From Hyperoplus lanceolatus (Eukaryota; Chordata; Actinopteri; Uranoscopiformes; Ammodytidae), in NCBI GenBank assembly GCA_026929865.2, contig CM049404.1, positions 1,986,501-2,050,500 on the forward strand: a DNA stretch of 64,000 bases. Reading direction: 5' to 3'. Every line of letters starts with the position of its first letter. Position 1 is the first letter of the stretch. Positions 1 through 54,142 of this stretch are shown piece by piece. The notes beneath the pieces are model-generated. The model did not search any database. It saw only the letters and a program-made list of their open reading frames with translations, and was not told the origin of the DNA. The translations under genes and the position numbers were made by a program.

Positions 1-41239
<41,239 letters not shown>

Positions 41240-42382
41240 GACATAGGGCTGGTATTAAGGCCTGCAAGACACATACAACACATGGTTAAGATGGTGGAAA
41301 ACTTGTAACACATTGCCGAACAGTTGCAATCACAGATTAGGTCGAATTGATCTAGTATATGTAGCCCACAATTAAGGCTGCAACTAACGATTATTTTGAT
41401 AATCGATTAATCTATCGATTATTGAAACGATTAATCGCTATTAATTAGCCATTAGCTTTTAAATTTAACTTGAGGCTTGTGTTAGGCATGTGCTCACTAA
41501 CAATTAAGACAATAAAGATTAATAATTAATTTAGAAATATGTCATTTATTTCGATTGCTGCTGATAAGGCCAATACTGTCAAATAAAAATTCCAATATGA
41601 CATTTTTGTTTAAAGCTGATATATAAAAAAAAAAATCAAGTGTCCATTTTTTCTTTAAACCAAATACAGACGCAGTGCTCAAATTAGGGCTGGGCAGTAT
41701 GGTCAAAATCTTCTATCACGGTATAGGTGATTTTATATCACTGTTACTGTATCTATATATATCACAGTTTCTTTTAAATTAAATTAATGAATGGATTAAA
41801 ATAACCATAGGTACATACTGTACTTTTAATTAGATTTTGTTTCTTTTACTTTGAACTTGAATTGCCATAACAAGAAACTGGTGCAAGATAGAAAATCCCA
41901 CACCAGCCTGGCTTTATTCTGGCAGTGCAATTTAAAAATCACAGCATCAACCAAATGTGTATTTTAAAGTAGTCCTAAGGCTATATAAATATAATGAAAT
42001 AATGATTTGTCATCTTTATTTTAAAAATATGTCAAAATAAACTAGAGTGCAAATGTCTGTGTTTAACTCAAGCTTCAACATGAATAATATTTTCAAGTTT
42101 GACACGTTAACTCAGGGGTGTCAAACTCATTTTGGTTCGAGGGCCACATCAGCCTCTCTGATCTCAAGTGGGCCGGACCAGTAAAATAATGGCAAAATAA
42201 CTCCAAATAACACTCAGCCTATATTTGTAACCTACATTATCACGGATCACAAGGGATCTCAATACCCCACAGGAAATGTCTTAGTAAAGGTTGCTGCTGG
42301 CCATGGGAATAGGAGGTGCGGCGCGCATTTTGTTCAAAGATGCCAATACGCACTAATGACATAAAGAACTGTTTATTTGAAT

Positions 42383-44429
42383 CAGGGCTGTACAGTGCGA
42401 CAGTTTTGATCGCATTTGCTACTGAAATTGATCACGTGCGATGATGAATACTAGTCCACTCGCACGAGTGCTAATGAGCAGATGCTGTCTGTTTGAGACA
42501 CAGAGGAGCGATGCACAACACTGCTTAGAGGGCTCTACATTAACACTCTCCAAATTCGGGTAAATGTAGCCTTAGGCGAGTAAGTTATTGAGTCCACCCT
42601 CCACTTTGGCTGGTGAAAGATGTGTGCTCGGGACCTGTGCTTGTGCGGCGATTCTAGCGTCTAATACACTTCACCAATAGTAATAACCAGTTAAGTTAGC
42701 GTGTGTGCAAACAGAACATTTCCTGTGCGCCTTCACATTAAAAGCCTATTACTAGCCAAACGTGAGTTGACTTTTTTGAAGCCGGTAAGAACAGGAAGTT
42801 CGCGCTTTACAGCCCTGCAGTGCGCTAGCTTGAAAATCAACTGCTTCAGCTGCAGAGAGCAGTCAACAACAGTAGTCTATAGCCCCTTTTACACAGCCAG
42901 TGAAAGCCGGGAATATGCCGGCCTTTCGGCCCTCCGCCCTGCTGTTTAAATGCGACAGTTGTGGAACGAGGGAAGAAAGGTGCGAGAGATTGTTCCGGGA
43001 ATTTTACTACCTCGGGGGGTAGTAAGATTCCCGACACAATCAGTTCCGCCTCTCTGTTTAAATGCTCCAGCTTGTTGTTGCGGAACAGGGGGGCGTTTGA
43101 CGTTACATAGCCTACGTTCTAAACATGCGACCATGTTAGCAGTTGAAGGACGTGTGTTTAACATTAATCACGGCGGCCTGATGTCCCGTAAAAATCACCA
43201 AATAAAAGGAACGGCATATAATCTATCTGATCATGAGGTCCGTTGCTCAATCCAAACCCCCACGCTTCATTTTGCAGAGTGTATGAGTCTATTTCTGCCC
43301 AGGAGAAGTTGTACAATGGGAAAGCTAGGCTAGGCTAAGTAAGGGATAAAGTATAGCGAATGGGTCACTTGCTAGAAATAAAGACCGACAAGCTTGAAGG
43401 GGGAATAGTCTGCTCGCCCCGCTAGACTGTCTGCTTCAGCTGACTGAAGGCTCCGGCTCAGCTGTTAGCCACAGAGCTACTGTTTTGCTAACTCAACTCA
43501 GGACGTGAAGAGTTGAAGCGGATTGATTTTGTCAGTTTGGTTAACAGTCCTAGTGATGTTGGACTCAGGGCGTAGCGAGATCAACTGGCACATCGTGGGG
43601 ACAGTAAAATACGGCCCTCTTACTGCAAGCTCCAGCACTTCTGCTCTCAATTCACCTGCCAGTGTTGTTGTTGTAAAGCAGCTGACCGCGCGCGCTAAAT
43701 GTTTACGTCACACCTGACGCTGTTTACAAGCACCTCTTTCATTCCGGAGCGCTGTGTAAAAGGAGCTACTGATGCGCAGCAGGCCGGCTTGCCTGGTTCT
43801 GTGTAAATAACACAGAAGCAAGCAACGCCGGCATATTGGAGTGATGTTGTTCCGTCAATATGCCGCAATCTCTGTGTAAAAGGGGCTAATGTAAACAAAG
43901 TTTGAAATAACTGATAAGCCACTGAAGAACTATTCCCAACACATTCATAACAACCTATTTAACTTATCCTAAATTGTACCAATATGTATACTTATTTATT
44001 TAATAGGCTATATGTTTTAAAGTTAGGTTTTAATTAACAGAAGGACATTTACCAAAAATGTTTATTATTATGAATATAATAATATGTAAATACAAAACAT
44101 ATATAGATATTAATTTATGGGGAGAAATAATTCTGAATCAGCAAAAAATTGCAATTGACAGGTTAGATTATTTTGTCTAAATTACAATCAGTGCACCCCT
44201 ATTCATATTTCTACAATTATTACTGCACAAACTAGGATATGACATTAATTGAGAATGTCAAATGAGACCAAGATGACAGGCTAAAAGGTAATTAGAGCGA
44301 AATGCAGGGGTTAAGGTTATGCAAGTTTTCGATCATACTTTGTGTGCTACTGAATTTATTTTTGTGCTACTGATTTTTTTGCTTGCTAGCACCAGTGCTA
44401 CCACCTAAAAAAATAAGCATACAGCCCTG
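42383..44429. mobile_element. hAT element (CAGGGCTGTACAGTGCGACA), 8-bp TSD ATTTGAAT
   Basis: Right end ...GCATACAGCCCTG; atttgaat is duplicated exactly (42,375-42,382; 44,430-44,437). An inverted relative lies at 45,925-46,945. Its interior is interrupted by the MITE at 42,880-43,888. Non-coding. Confidence 0.95.
42880..43888. mobile_element. Innermost TIR element (TAGCCCCTTTTACACAG), ~1 kb
   Basis: TAGCCCCTTTTACACAGCC and ...CTCTGTGTAAAAGGGGCTA are inverted. The corresponding place in the inverted copy (about 46,430-46,445) lacks this segment. The TSD is unclear (2-3 bp at most). Frames inside have no recognised homologue. Confidence 0.88.
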
Positions 44430-45474
44430 ATTTGAATACACAAGTACAACAGGCACTGACCTTACAGTTATCCAATTTTGTTTACTATATGTACAGGGAC
44501 ACATTTTGTGCAAACATGCAGACAGTACAAAATACAATTAAATAAAAGTGCAACTTCTATTGTTTTGATTTATTTTTAAATACAGAGGTTAGTGGTTGTT
44601 TTGGAATTCGTTTTTCCCAATTTAAAACATAAAAATAAAGCAGCACGGAAGATTAGGAAATAAATCTTGTAGGCCTACACTAGCATGCTCCTACTCGTTT
44701 TGCGCGCACAGAGCCGCAGACACACCGCATTTGCTAGTACATTAATTGTTCAGCACTAAAAATAAAAATAGTTTTATTTTTTGGTTTTTACTTTGCCATA
44801 AAGCACTGGAGGAAACATTAATAGCGGTGTAGCAAGATTACCATTTACCACGTTGCTAAAATGTGCTTTTTTTATTTTGGCTGCCCCCTAGCGGCTGGAG
44901 TGAGCATTTTGGTTATTTCTTTAAAAATGCATGACTCCTCACAGGAATGGGCTAGAGACTTACTTTTTTTGTTGACATACTCAGAAATTTATGCTCTACA
45001 GGTCGCGGGCCTGATCAAATCATCTTGTGGGCCGGACCTGGCCCGCGGGCCGTATGTTTGGCACCCCTGCGTTAACTGATGCATAACCTTGCTGGTTGTC
45101 TCCACAAATAACAATGTGGGGTTAAGCCTTGAATAGATAAGAGCTAAATATCAATGTTAGCCAGCTTGCTCACAACAGCTATCCCCCTGTAATAAGCTGC
45201 TTTAAACAAGCCAACTCTGCGTCACGGTAACAGCACGCTGAAGCACCACACACAGAAGCAAGTTTCCTTTGCCTGTTAACATTTGTTTAAACCAGCTGCT
45301 CCGCCACCGTGGCATGGAGTTGGTTTGCTCTCTGTAAAGTGACGGCGCACAGGAGCTAAACAGCTAGAGCTATAAAAAGGTTATACTTCTTCGTAATCGA
45401 TTACGAACGATTATTGAATTCCTTGGCGACGAATTTAGTAGTGGATTATTAGTCGATTGATTGTTGCACCCTAA

Positions 45475-45924
45475 TCGTTGCACACTTATCCACAATATGA
45501 AAGTAAATTACGCTTTTTTAACATCTTAGAACCGTATATAATTAAGGACTCAAGTGTTTTCCTAAAAACTTTCCCCAAGCGTGCCAATGCTAACATTAAA
45601 CAGGTGAAAAATAGAATTGCTATAAGCTAAATTAAGAATCAACCTAATTAACTGTAATTGACTTTCAGGTAAGAGGAGGCATAAAGCAAATCATGATCAA
45701 TACAACTACCTCCTCTTGCTAATAAATGACCAAAAGTTATGGCCTTATTGTTGCCTATCATTACCATCCATATGTGACAGTGCAAAACACTTTTGCCTTG
45801 CTGTTTTTTTTAAAGCATGCAACAGGTTAAGACAAAAAATAAAGCGTTTTCATTTCTAGGCTTTATTCACAGTATGGGAAGTATGGATACAGCCCTGCTT
45901 TGAGGAAAGTAGCATAGCACGCTT
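45475..45924. other. itch intron 1, unassigned
   Basis: AT-rich, nothing recognised. Confidence 0.45.
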
Positions 45925-46945
45925 ATTTTTTAAAGTGGTAGCACTGGTGCTAGCAAACAAAAAAATTCAGTAGCACAAAAATAAATTTGGTAGCACACAA
46001 AGTATGATCGAAAATTTGCATGACCCTAGCCTTTGCATTTAGCTCTAATTACCTTTGAGCATGTCATCTTGGTTTTATTTGAGATTCTCAATGAATATGA
46101 TATCCTAGTGTGCAGTAATAATTGTAGAAAAATTAATAGGGGTGCACTGATTGCAATTTAGACAAAAGAGTCTAACCTGCCAATGGCAATTTTTTTGCTG
46201 ATTCAGAATTATTTCCCCCTATAGAACTATAAAAATAATGTCTATATCTATATATTTTTTATAAACATCATTATTATATTAGGCTAATAATAACAAACAT
46301 TTTTAGAACATTTCATTATTTGAATGAAAACCAAACTTTAAAACATATACATAAACATATAGCCTATTAAATAAATTAGTAAACATATTTATACAATTTA
46401 GGCCAAGTTAAATAGGTTGTGTCAATCTTTGTTTAAATGTACTACTCTTGACTGCTCTCTGCAGCTGAAGGAGTTACTTTTCACGCTTGAGCACTGCAGG
46501 GCTGTGAAGCGCTAACTTCCTGTTCTTACCTGCTTCAAAATAAAAGTCAACTCGCATTTGGGTAGTAACCGACTTTTATTGTGAAGGCGCACAGGAAATG
46601 TTCTGTTTGCACACGCACTAACTTGACTGCGTTAATATAAAGAGAGCCGTCTCCTTCCTGTTTTTAACCGTTGGTGAAGTTAGACGCTATAATCGCCACA
46701 CGAGCACATCTTTCACCAGCCAAAGTGGAGGGTAGACTTAATAACTTACTCGCCTAAGACTACATTCACCCGCATTTGGCGAGTGTTAATGTAGAGCCCT
46801 CTAAGCAGTGTTGTGTATCGCTCCTCTGTGTCTCAAAGAGACAGGATCTGCTCATTATCACTGGTGCGACTGGACTTGTATTCATCATCTCACGTGATCA
46901 ATTTCAGTAGCAAATGCGATCAAAACTGTCACACTGTACAGCCCT
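45925..46945 (-). mobile_element. Inverted copy of the CAGGGCTGTACAGTG hAT element without the inner insertion
   Basis: The minus strand matches 42,383-42,880 and 43,889-44,429 in order (CAGGGCTGTACAGTGTGACA, GAGCGATACACAACACTGCT, ...TAGCACCAGTGCTACCAC). One end is intact at 46,945; the other is less clear near 45,892-45,925. Confidence 0.85.
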
Positions 46946-47595
46946 GGTTTGAGCCCAGGCCTGTGGTAAGCTGGTATACCCAGATAATGATGGATGGATG
47001 GGAAGATATCCAAGTTACAATACAAATATAATATTTGTTCAGAAAAACATACAACTTTTAAGCATTTAGTTGGTGACAGTTGTGTGGCTACATACAGGTT
47101 ATACGTTGGGGTATGTTTCAAGTTAAATACACTAGAATGACTGTGCAGACTGGTTATACAAGGCCAGCCTGACCTTTGTCTCTTTTTACTACCTAAAGTG
47201 TTTCACATGATGATTGCTAACCAAGCGGCATGCTGTTTGACGCCATGTTTTATGTTTAGTCACTCTGTTCTGTCATTGCTATTGTAAACGCAAACGTCAA
47301 CAGCTGACACTACTTTTTTACAGTTACAGAGGATATAGTCCAGGAAGCAAAAACTATTTATTAATGCCTCTATATCTATAAACATTGATGCTACAATGTT
47401 ATTATTACATCACAGTACATTATATTACATTCATCTGCATTTTAGACTGAAGAGCTACATACTTAGCTGAGGGTTACATGGGTGTTATGGAGACTATGTG
47501 AGCTATGTTTGACCTGATTGTGACTGGATAAATGACTGTTTGATATACATTAGCAGGTCATTGATTACTTCTACCAACTACATTTTCAAGGGTGT
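46946..47595. other. itch intron 1, unassigned
   Basis: No supported feature apart from a short GATGGATG run at about 46,990. Confidence 0.45.
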
Positions 47596-47596
47596 C

Positions 47597-48746
47597 TCTT
47601 AGGGTGTATTCACACTGGGAAAGTCCGCTAGTTCACTTGCTTTGGTCCAGACCAAATGATATTTAGATTTTTTTTGTTTGGTGTGGTGCACTGCACTGTC
47701 ATGTTGCCCCTTTTGCAAGTGAACCAGCATTACGAAGCAAAACCACACGTGATCTGAGGTCATTCATTCATTCATTGGACAGACATTCTGGGGTGGAGAG
47801 AAGCAGGAAGCCCGAAGTAAAAACTGCGAAATACATCATTGATATAATATGGGGTTAAAAATCATAAAAAAGGCCTTGTCTAGTGTGAGGTTTAAAATGT
47901 TTTCATTGTATAATCATATACTCATTATGTTGTTTTGAGAACTTTGTACACACTGCAGCTTTCCAGTCGCGTGGCTGACCGGACCACAAGGTCCTGTCAT
48001 AAGAGAGGCAGCTAGGACATACTGATATGCCCGCTGGAATAAAGGTCGCTGTTTATATTTAGGCAGCTATCAGCTGACGTCCCCAGATGGAATGAACCAA
48101 CAAGTTCCCAGAATACCTAATCATAGATAGACTACGCAATGCTTGAATGCTTGTAACCAATGTAAGATGAATAAAAGGCAAGACGGGAGAGAAACAGCGG
48201 AGTTGATTCTGAGCAGCTGACCTCTCCCCAGTTTGCAGAAACTGAGCTGACTGTCTCCGTGTATCATTGTGTCTGTGTCTCATTCGTCTGGTTGAACTAG
48301 CACCTGGGTTTCCTTGTCTTACACACAAGTTTGATAAACCCAACATCTTGGTCCTTCGAACCGGAGCCCAAAATATCGCCTACCGAGGAGAAGAAGGAAA
48401 GGACGCACCGAAGTCTGTCGACAGCCAGGGTCCAGGACTCTGATAAAAGACTGGGGCCGTGAATTCATCTCCAGCCGGTGTTTTAGCAGTCCTCACCCCC
48501 ATTCTCTTCGGGCGACGATTGACGGGATCCAGACCGAGCCAGACACATCGATACGGTGAGATACAAATTGAGATTTGACAGACGAAAAGGAAAAAAAAAA
48601 GAGAAAAATAGAAATACAAATAAAAACAAGGGTCCCGCGCCTAATAAGGTAGGAAAAACTATGTTGAATGTGCAGGTTTAATCCACCGTTAAGGATTGAG
48701 TTGGGTTTGCTCCACCCAAGAGACTAGTGGTGTGAAGGCACCCTAA
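47597..48746. mobile_element. TIR element (TTAGGGTGTATTCACAC) enclosing the 5' LTR
   Basis: TTAGGGTGTATTCACACTGG at the left and GTGTGAAGGCACCCTAA at the right are inverted (15 of 17). Between them lie the 5' LTR and its leader. This does not fit a simple intact provirus and suggests rearrangement. Confidence 0.55.
47884..48342 (+). repeat. 5' LTR
   Basis: About 98% identical by eye to the 3' LTR. It has AATAAA-type signals (GGAATAAAGG, GATGAATAAAAGG). Confidence 0.9.
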
Positions 48747-49539
48747 GAAATTGAAATTGAACAAGCGCTATGCAAATGCAGATCTGTGTGAAGGAATGAA
48801 TGAATAGGCCTACCGGTAGAATGAATGTTGAGAAGTATGAGTGTTGAGTTTTGAATGTCACCAGTGGAAGTAGCCAAGAACCTAACGGAAACATAACATC
48901 TGTGGCCAGTTAAAGTACACGGAGTGGTGAATGGGGATTTTAGGTTCTGAAAAAATACTTAGTTGAGTAAGAACATATAGATTTTTAAAATACTTGTAAA
49001 ATAGATATTGATAGGATAGACATATGCAAGGAAGAGGAGACAGGTGAACAAAGTCTCCTCCACCTCTTCCTGTGTCTCTTTACATTGAGACCCAAAACCC
49101 AAGCTCCTCATCTTCTGTTCTGCTGGCAGGTCCAGAGAATCAGATAACGAACGGTCAGAGAGAGAAATTAACAGGTCACTGCCAGTCAAAGTAACCCCCC
49201 TTATACAGATGATCGAATATCTGACTACAGTACTAAACGTCTTGCAGATTTTAGAGCTGAATATCAGGCCGATCTAGAATTGCAAACAGACAACCCCGTT
49301 TCATACAGTACTTCCACTGATTCGAAGATGATGATGAAACAGATGATCAGATGAGGGCTGATGGTTATACCTGTGTAAGTTCTGACCTCAAATTTGATCC
49401 AAGCCCCCATCATGAACAGTAAAGAGAAAGGTGGTGGTCAAAGCGATGAATTGGAGAATATTGTGGTTAGTTGAAGAGAAAAGACGAATGAAGCAAATTA
49501 TGTGCCACAAACTGTATGTGATGAATGATATACATGTGT

Positions 49540-49750
49540 GAGTCTCTGTACAGAGGGGAAGGAGAGGCCTGTCTGAGAAAGAATGTGTGTGTGGGAGACC
49601 CAGTCCTATGCAAGGAGAAAGGGAGGGCCTGCCTGGGAAAGATGTGTGTGTGTGAGCAGGTGAATGAGAGGTGTGTGTGTCGAAATGAGACCAAGCAAAG
49701 AGGAAGTGAGCCCTGTGTGTGCTTTGTGTACATGGAGAAAGGGGAAGGGC
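49540..49750 (+). repeat. Degenerate ~65-bp tandem repeat, 2-3 units
   Basis: GGGGAAGGAGAGGCCTGTCTGAGAAAGAATGTGTGTGTG-like units recur (AAGGGAGGGCCTGCCTGGGA, AAGAGGAAGTGAGCCCTGTG) inside the LTR element interior. Repeat frames here are not genes. Confidence 0.65.
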
Positions 49751-50706
49751 AAACGCCTCAGTGATAAACATTTTTATTTGGGCTACCCACACAGACAAAC
49801 ATGTGGAACTCAGGTATGAAATCAATCCTATTCAAAAATTTACATTGCCATGCTCATTGTGACTTAGAACAAGCAATGAGTAGCGGGCTGATTTGTTGAT
49901 GGCTGTTACTCTTTTTGTCTAAAATTGTTGACAAAAAGCAGCAGAAAAACAATGTGAACTTTTGTAGAGCATGTATATCTGGTTGATAACGTCAAAATAT
50001 GTGATGATGCAGAATCAGAAAACAGAGAACTGCACGAATGAATGACACAACTCTTTATAAATCTAACAGAGTTATGAGAACAAATAACTGCCAGAGTCCC
50101 TATGTCCCCACAGGAGCCATCAGACAAGCTGTTGGTCAAGGGGGTGGAGTGCAAAGTTGGAGCTGCACACTGGGAAAGGCCCTGTCAAGTCCGACTGACA
50201 AACTTCCAACTGCAGCCAAAGTCAACAAGAACTACAAGACCCAAGTCACCCACTACAGGAAGACGTGAACATTCCTAAACAACAGCTGACGCTTCGACAT
50301 GAAGTCATGAACTTTTCTGACAACAGCGAACAAACATAGCATCCCATCGAAGCTACGTCTCGACGGCTCAACTGGAGGACATCTATGGTGGCTCTACTAT
50401 GATTCGTATCGCCAGAAGGAAACCAAAGAACCACAACATGTTTTTGGACACAAATGCCTGGCACAAATATGCCTCAATACAAAGCCAATGCCACAAGTAA
50501 AAGGGGGTGTTACGTCTGCACTACCATTACAACATGAGCTGATTCACACACTGACCGACAGTCAGACTGTGGACTCATGAAGACCCGCCCCCTAGAGAAT
50601 GGAACAATCACTGAAGTGAATAAAGACGGAAGATAATCAATGTCCAATGCCCTTGAAAACTGCTAAAATGTTGGAATATGGTTAAAAATGAAAAAAAGTA
50701 GGGAAA

Positions 50707-51170
50707 TGTGAGGTTTAAAATGTTTTCATTGTATAATCATATACTCATTATGTTGTTTTGAGAACTTTGTACACACTGCAGCTTTCCAGTCGCGTGGCTG
50801 ACCGGACCACAAGGTCCTGTCATAAGAGAGGCAGCTAGGACATACTGATATGCCCGCTGGAATAAAGGTCCTGTTTATATTTAGGCAGCTATCAGGCTGA
50901 CGTGCCCCAGATGGAATGAACCAACAAGTTCCCAGAATACCTAATCATAGATAGACTACGCAATGCTTGAATGCTTGTAACCAATGTGAGAGATGAATAA
51001 AAGGCAAGACGGGAGAGAGGAACAGCGGAGTTGATTCTGAGCAGCTGACCTCTCCCCAGTTTGCAGAAACTGAGCTGACTGTCTCCGTGTATCATTGTGT
51101 CTGTGTCTCATTCGTCTGGTTGAACTAGCACCTGGGTTTCCTTGTCTTACACACAAGTTTGATAAACCCA
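50707..51170 (+). repeat. 3' LTR
   Basis: Begins right after the purine tract and ends TG...CA like the 5' copy. It differs from it by small indels (for example CAGGCTGACGTGCCCC against CAGCTGACGTCCCC). Confidence 0.9.
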
Positions 51171-51225
51171 GCCTATAAATAAAGAAGAAAAACATCAAAT
51201 TATTGTTGTTTCATATGGTTATAAT

Positions 51226-52061
<836 letters not shown>

Positions 52062-52556
52062 TAATATGTAGCCCTACGATGTGAAACATCCTTTTTACTG
52101 TATTTTAGCTGCTGGACGCGCAAGCTTGCGAAAAGAATAGGCTCAAGCTGACACACAGCTGATTAAGCTGTGTGTCAGCTGGGTGTCAGTTTGGCGCAGT
52201 TCAGCCCCAAACTGATACGGGGATAGTATTGACGGTCCCATTAACATGGGAAGAATCATAAAAACACACACTTCATGCAAAGCGCAGCGTGAACCTGTTG
52301 TCACTGGTGCGGGAGACGCTCCCCTCCTTCATGTGATCGCTGAACTCATCAGCATTGTTACGCGTCCTGTCTATCAAATGTAATATATTCGCTCGGGGCT
52401 CCCGGTCAAACCACAACTAATCTTCCTAACAATGGCGACAACAACACTTTGCCATAATGTGAAGCTGACAGCGATTTATTAAAAAATAAAATAAAGAAAA
52501 AGCACAGTGCTTCCTGCAATTGGGTCGGATCGAGTCCAGCCGAATTCACACCACTT

Positions 52557-54142
52557 CAGGGTTCAACATAACTGTTTTTTTCCTACTGGCCCGCCGGGCC
52601 AGTGGATCCGAGTTTTACTGGCCCCTTGTATATTTTCACTGGCCCTGCACACACTTTTTTTTTCTTCATAATTTAGTGTCAATAATTATAATACCTGTAT
52701 TAGAAAAATAACCAAATCTAAAGGGAATATCTATACTATAACAGTATAGATATTCCCTTTAGATTTGGTTATTTTTCTTTTAGTTAATGATATGAAATGT
52801 TGAATATTGCTCATTCGCATAATATAAAAACAGTCAAACATATTGAATTTGAAGTTTACAACTGAAAGTATGTGGAAGGAGTGGGCCAGTACTTTAACTT
52901 TGATGATTGTTTTTATTCTTGAATTTGGGCAGTTTAATGAATAGTTCACCTGCAGAAGTCATGGTCAAACATAGGGGGAAAAAAGAGATGAAGGTCTGAT
53001 CAGTCTTTGTGGTGTGGTAGTGTTGATCACTTTCTCTATGCATTAGGGATGTGAATGTGTCAAACCAGGTTTTCCACTTGCACTCAAGTTGACTTTAAAA
53101 ATAGAAATCAGAAGGTTCTGCCGTTTTTTTTAAATGGGAGATTTCACCGTGTATGCGCATTCACGTCTGTTTGTGAGCGCGCTGCAGGAGCGTCACTTCT
53201 GCATGAAGTGTCAGCTTCACATAAGAGTCCGTTGTGGGACCATTTTTTCAAACTATTGATAAAAAACAATGGAGTGCAGAATATGCAGCATAAGTTAAAC
53301 GCTCGTCTAAGACTATGATGTTAAATCACCTTAAAAACACACAAAGCCTTCGTCCGAGCAAAGCAGCGTTTCACCGTGAGATCTCGACAGTGAGTGAGTG
53401 AGCCGCCGCGCAGAAGAACTGTGGTTTGTGGCTAAAATAATAACCGGGATATTCCCCCCCCCCCGTTAGCGATGTCAATGGGAAAGACTTCCGCGATCTG
53501 ATTGTATGTCTCGAGCCTGAAAACACAGAGCCATGTCGGCAGACAAACTGCGCGACTATAGGAACTGTCCAGTGAGCCGAGTCCCTCCGTTCGTTTCTGT
53601 CTACAGCCGACACAATTACAGTCACCAGAGACGCATTCATAGCGGTTAAATAAACCCTCTCATTTGTATTACCATTGGGGCTTGGATCATGGATGCAAAT
53701 ACTGTAACATTACGGCGGCAGCTAAAGGAAAAGCGCAGTTTTCACTTCATTTTCTGCACCTCAACCTCTGCTGTGGGAAGAAAATAAGGGGGCAAAGTAA
53801 GTCGAATGATTTGTCGACTCGCGGACGGTAGGCAGCTCTGCCAACGGAGCGAGAGTGTGCCCACTTGTTGCTCCGCCTGTCAAAACGCCCACGCATCGTT
53901 GCCTTTCATTAAAAATATATTTTATATTGTTTTTTATTATATTGAGTCTTAAATAACAACTGCTTTCATTACGACTCTCAACGCGCATTTCAATGAACCT
54001 GACATGATGTAGTCTCCAAAAATACCCTTAACTGTGATTGGCCGTTACTGGCCCGGGCGGGACAGTGACTGGCCAATCAACTTGCCCTGCATATGATTTT
54101 ACTGGCCCCAGGCCAGCGGGCCATTGGTTATGTCGAACCCTG
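52557..54142. mobile_element. hAT-like element (CAGGGTTCAACATAACTG)
   Basis: CAGGGTTCAACATAACTG... and ...GGTTATGTCGAACCCTG are inverted. Subterminal GGCCCGCCGGGCCAGTGG and GGCCAGCGGGCCATTGG extend the pairing. A shared ccactt lies by both ends. Contains the perfect hairpin at 52,702-52,778. No transposase. Confidence 0.85.
52702..52778. repeat. Perfect inverted repeat: 36-bp arms, 5-nt loop
   Basis: The arm from AGAAAAATAACCAAATCTAA to TATCTATACT is followed by ATAAC and then the exact reverse complement. No mismatches in 36 pairs. Confidence 0.98.

Larger units (their letters stand above)
42113..45069. mobile_element. hAT element (CAGGGGTGTCAAACTCATTT), 8-bp TSD CGTTAACT
   Basis: Right end ...TTTGGCACCCCTG; cgttaact is duplicated exactly (42,105-42,112; 45,070-45,077). 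Both subterminal regions carry GGGCCGGACC(A/T). The middle is occupied by a further hAT. Confidence 0.95.
41373..45474. mobile_element. Outer hAT-like element (GGCTGCAACTAACGATTATT) with nested insertions
   Basis: Left TTAAGGCTGCAACTAACGAT and the reverse complement of the right end (TTAGGGTGCAACAATCAATC) are diverged TIRs rich in ATCGATTAATC motifs. No clear target duplication remains. It contains an end of another TAGGGCTGGGC-type hAT at about 41,684 and the nested set below. Confidence 0.7.
47884..51170 (+). mobile_element. LTR retroelement (endogenous retrovirus-like), internally shortened and decayed
   Basis: Two direct repeats of 459 and 464 bp (47,884-48,342; 50,707-51,170) start TGTGAGGTTTAAAATG and end ...GATAAACCCA (TG...CA). 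The first is followed by a possible primer-binding site (TTGGTCCTTCGAACCGG); the second is preceded by a purine tract (GAAAAAAAGTAGGGAAA). The interior is only about 2.36 kb, with no intact gag, pol or env frame. A short degenerate stretch near 50,100-50,270 could be the end of an integrase region, split over frames. LTRs differ at only a few positions, so insertion is fairly recent. No matching TSD was found. Plus strand, antisense to itch. Confidence 0.8.

Noticed and set aside
42950..43333. 127-codon plus-strand frame
   Set aside because: Lies wholly within a TIR element and overlaps frames on the other strand that mirror its inverted sequences. No recognised homologue.
49388..49825. 145-codon minus-strand frame rich in His/Ser/Pro
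   Set aside because: Antisense to a degenerate tandem repeat inside the LTR element; composition comes from the repeat.
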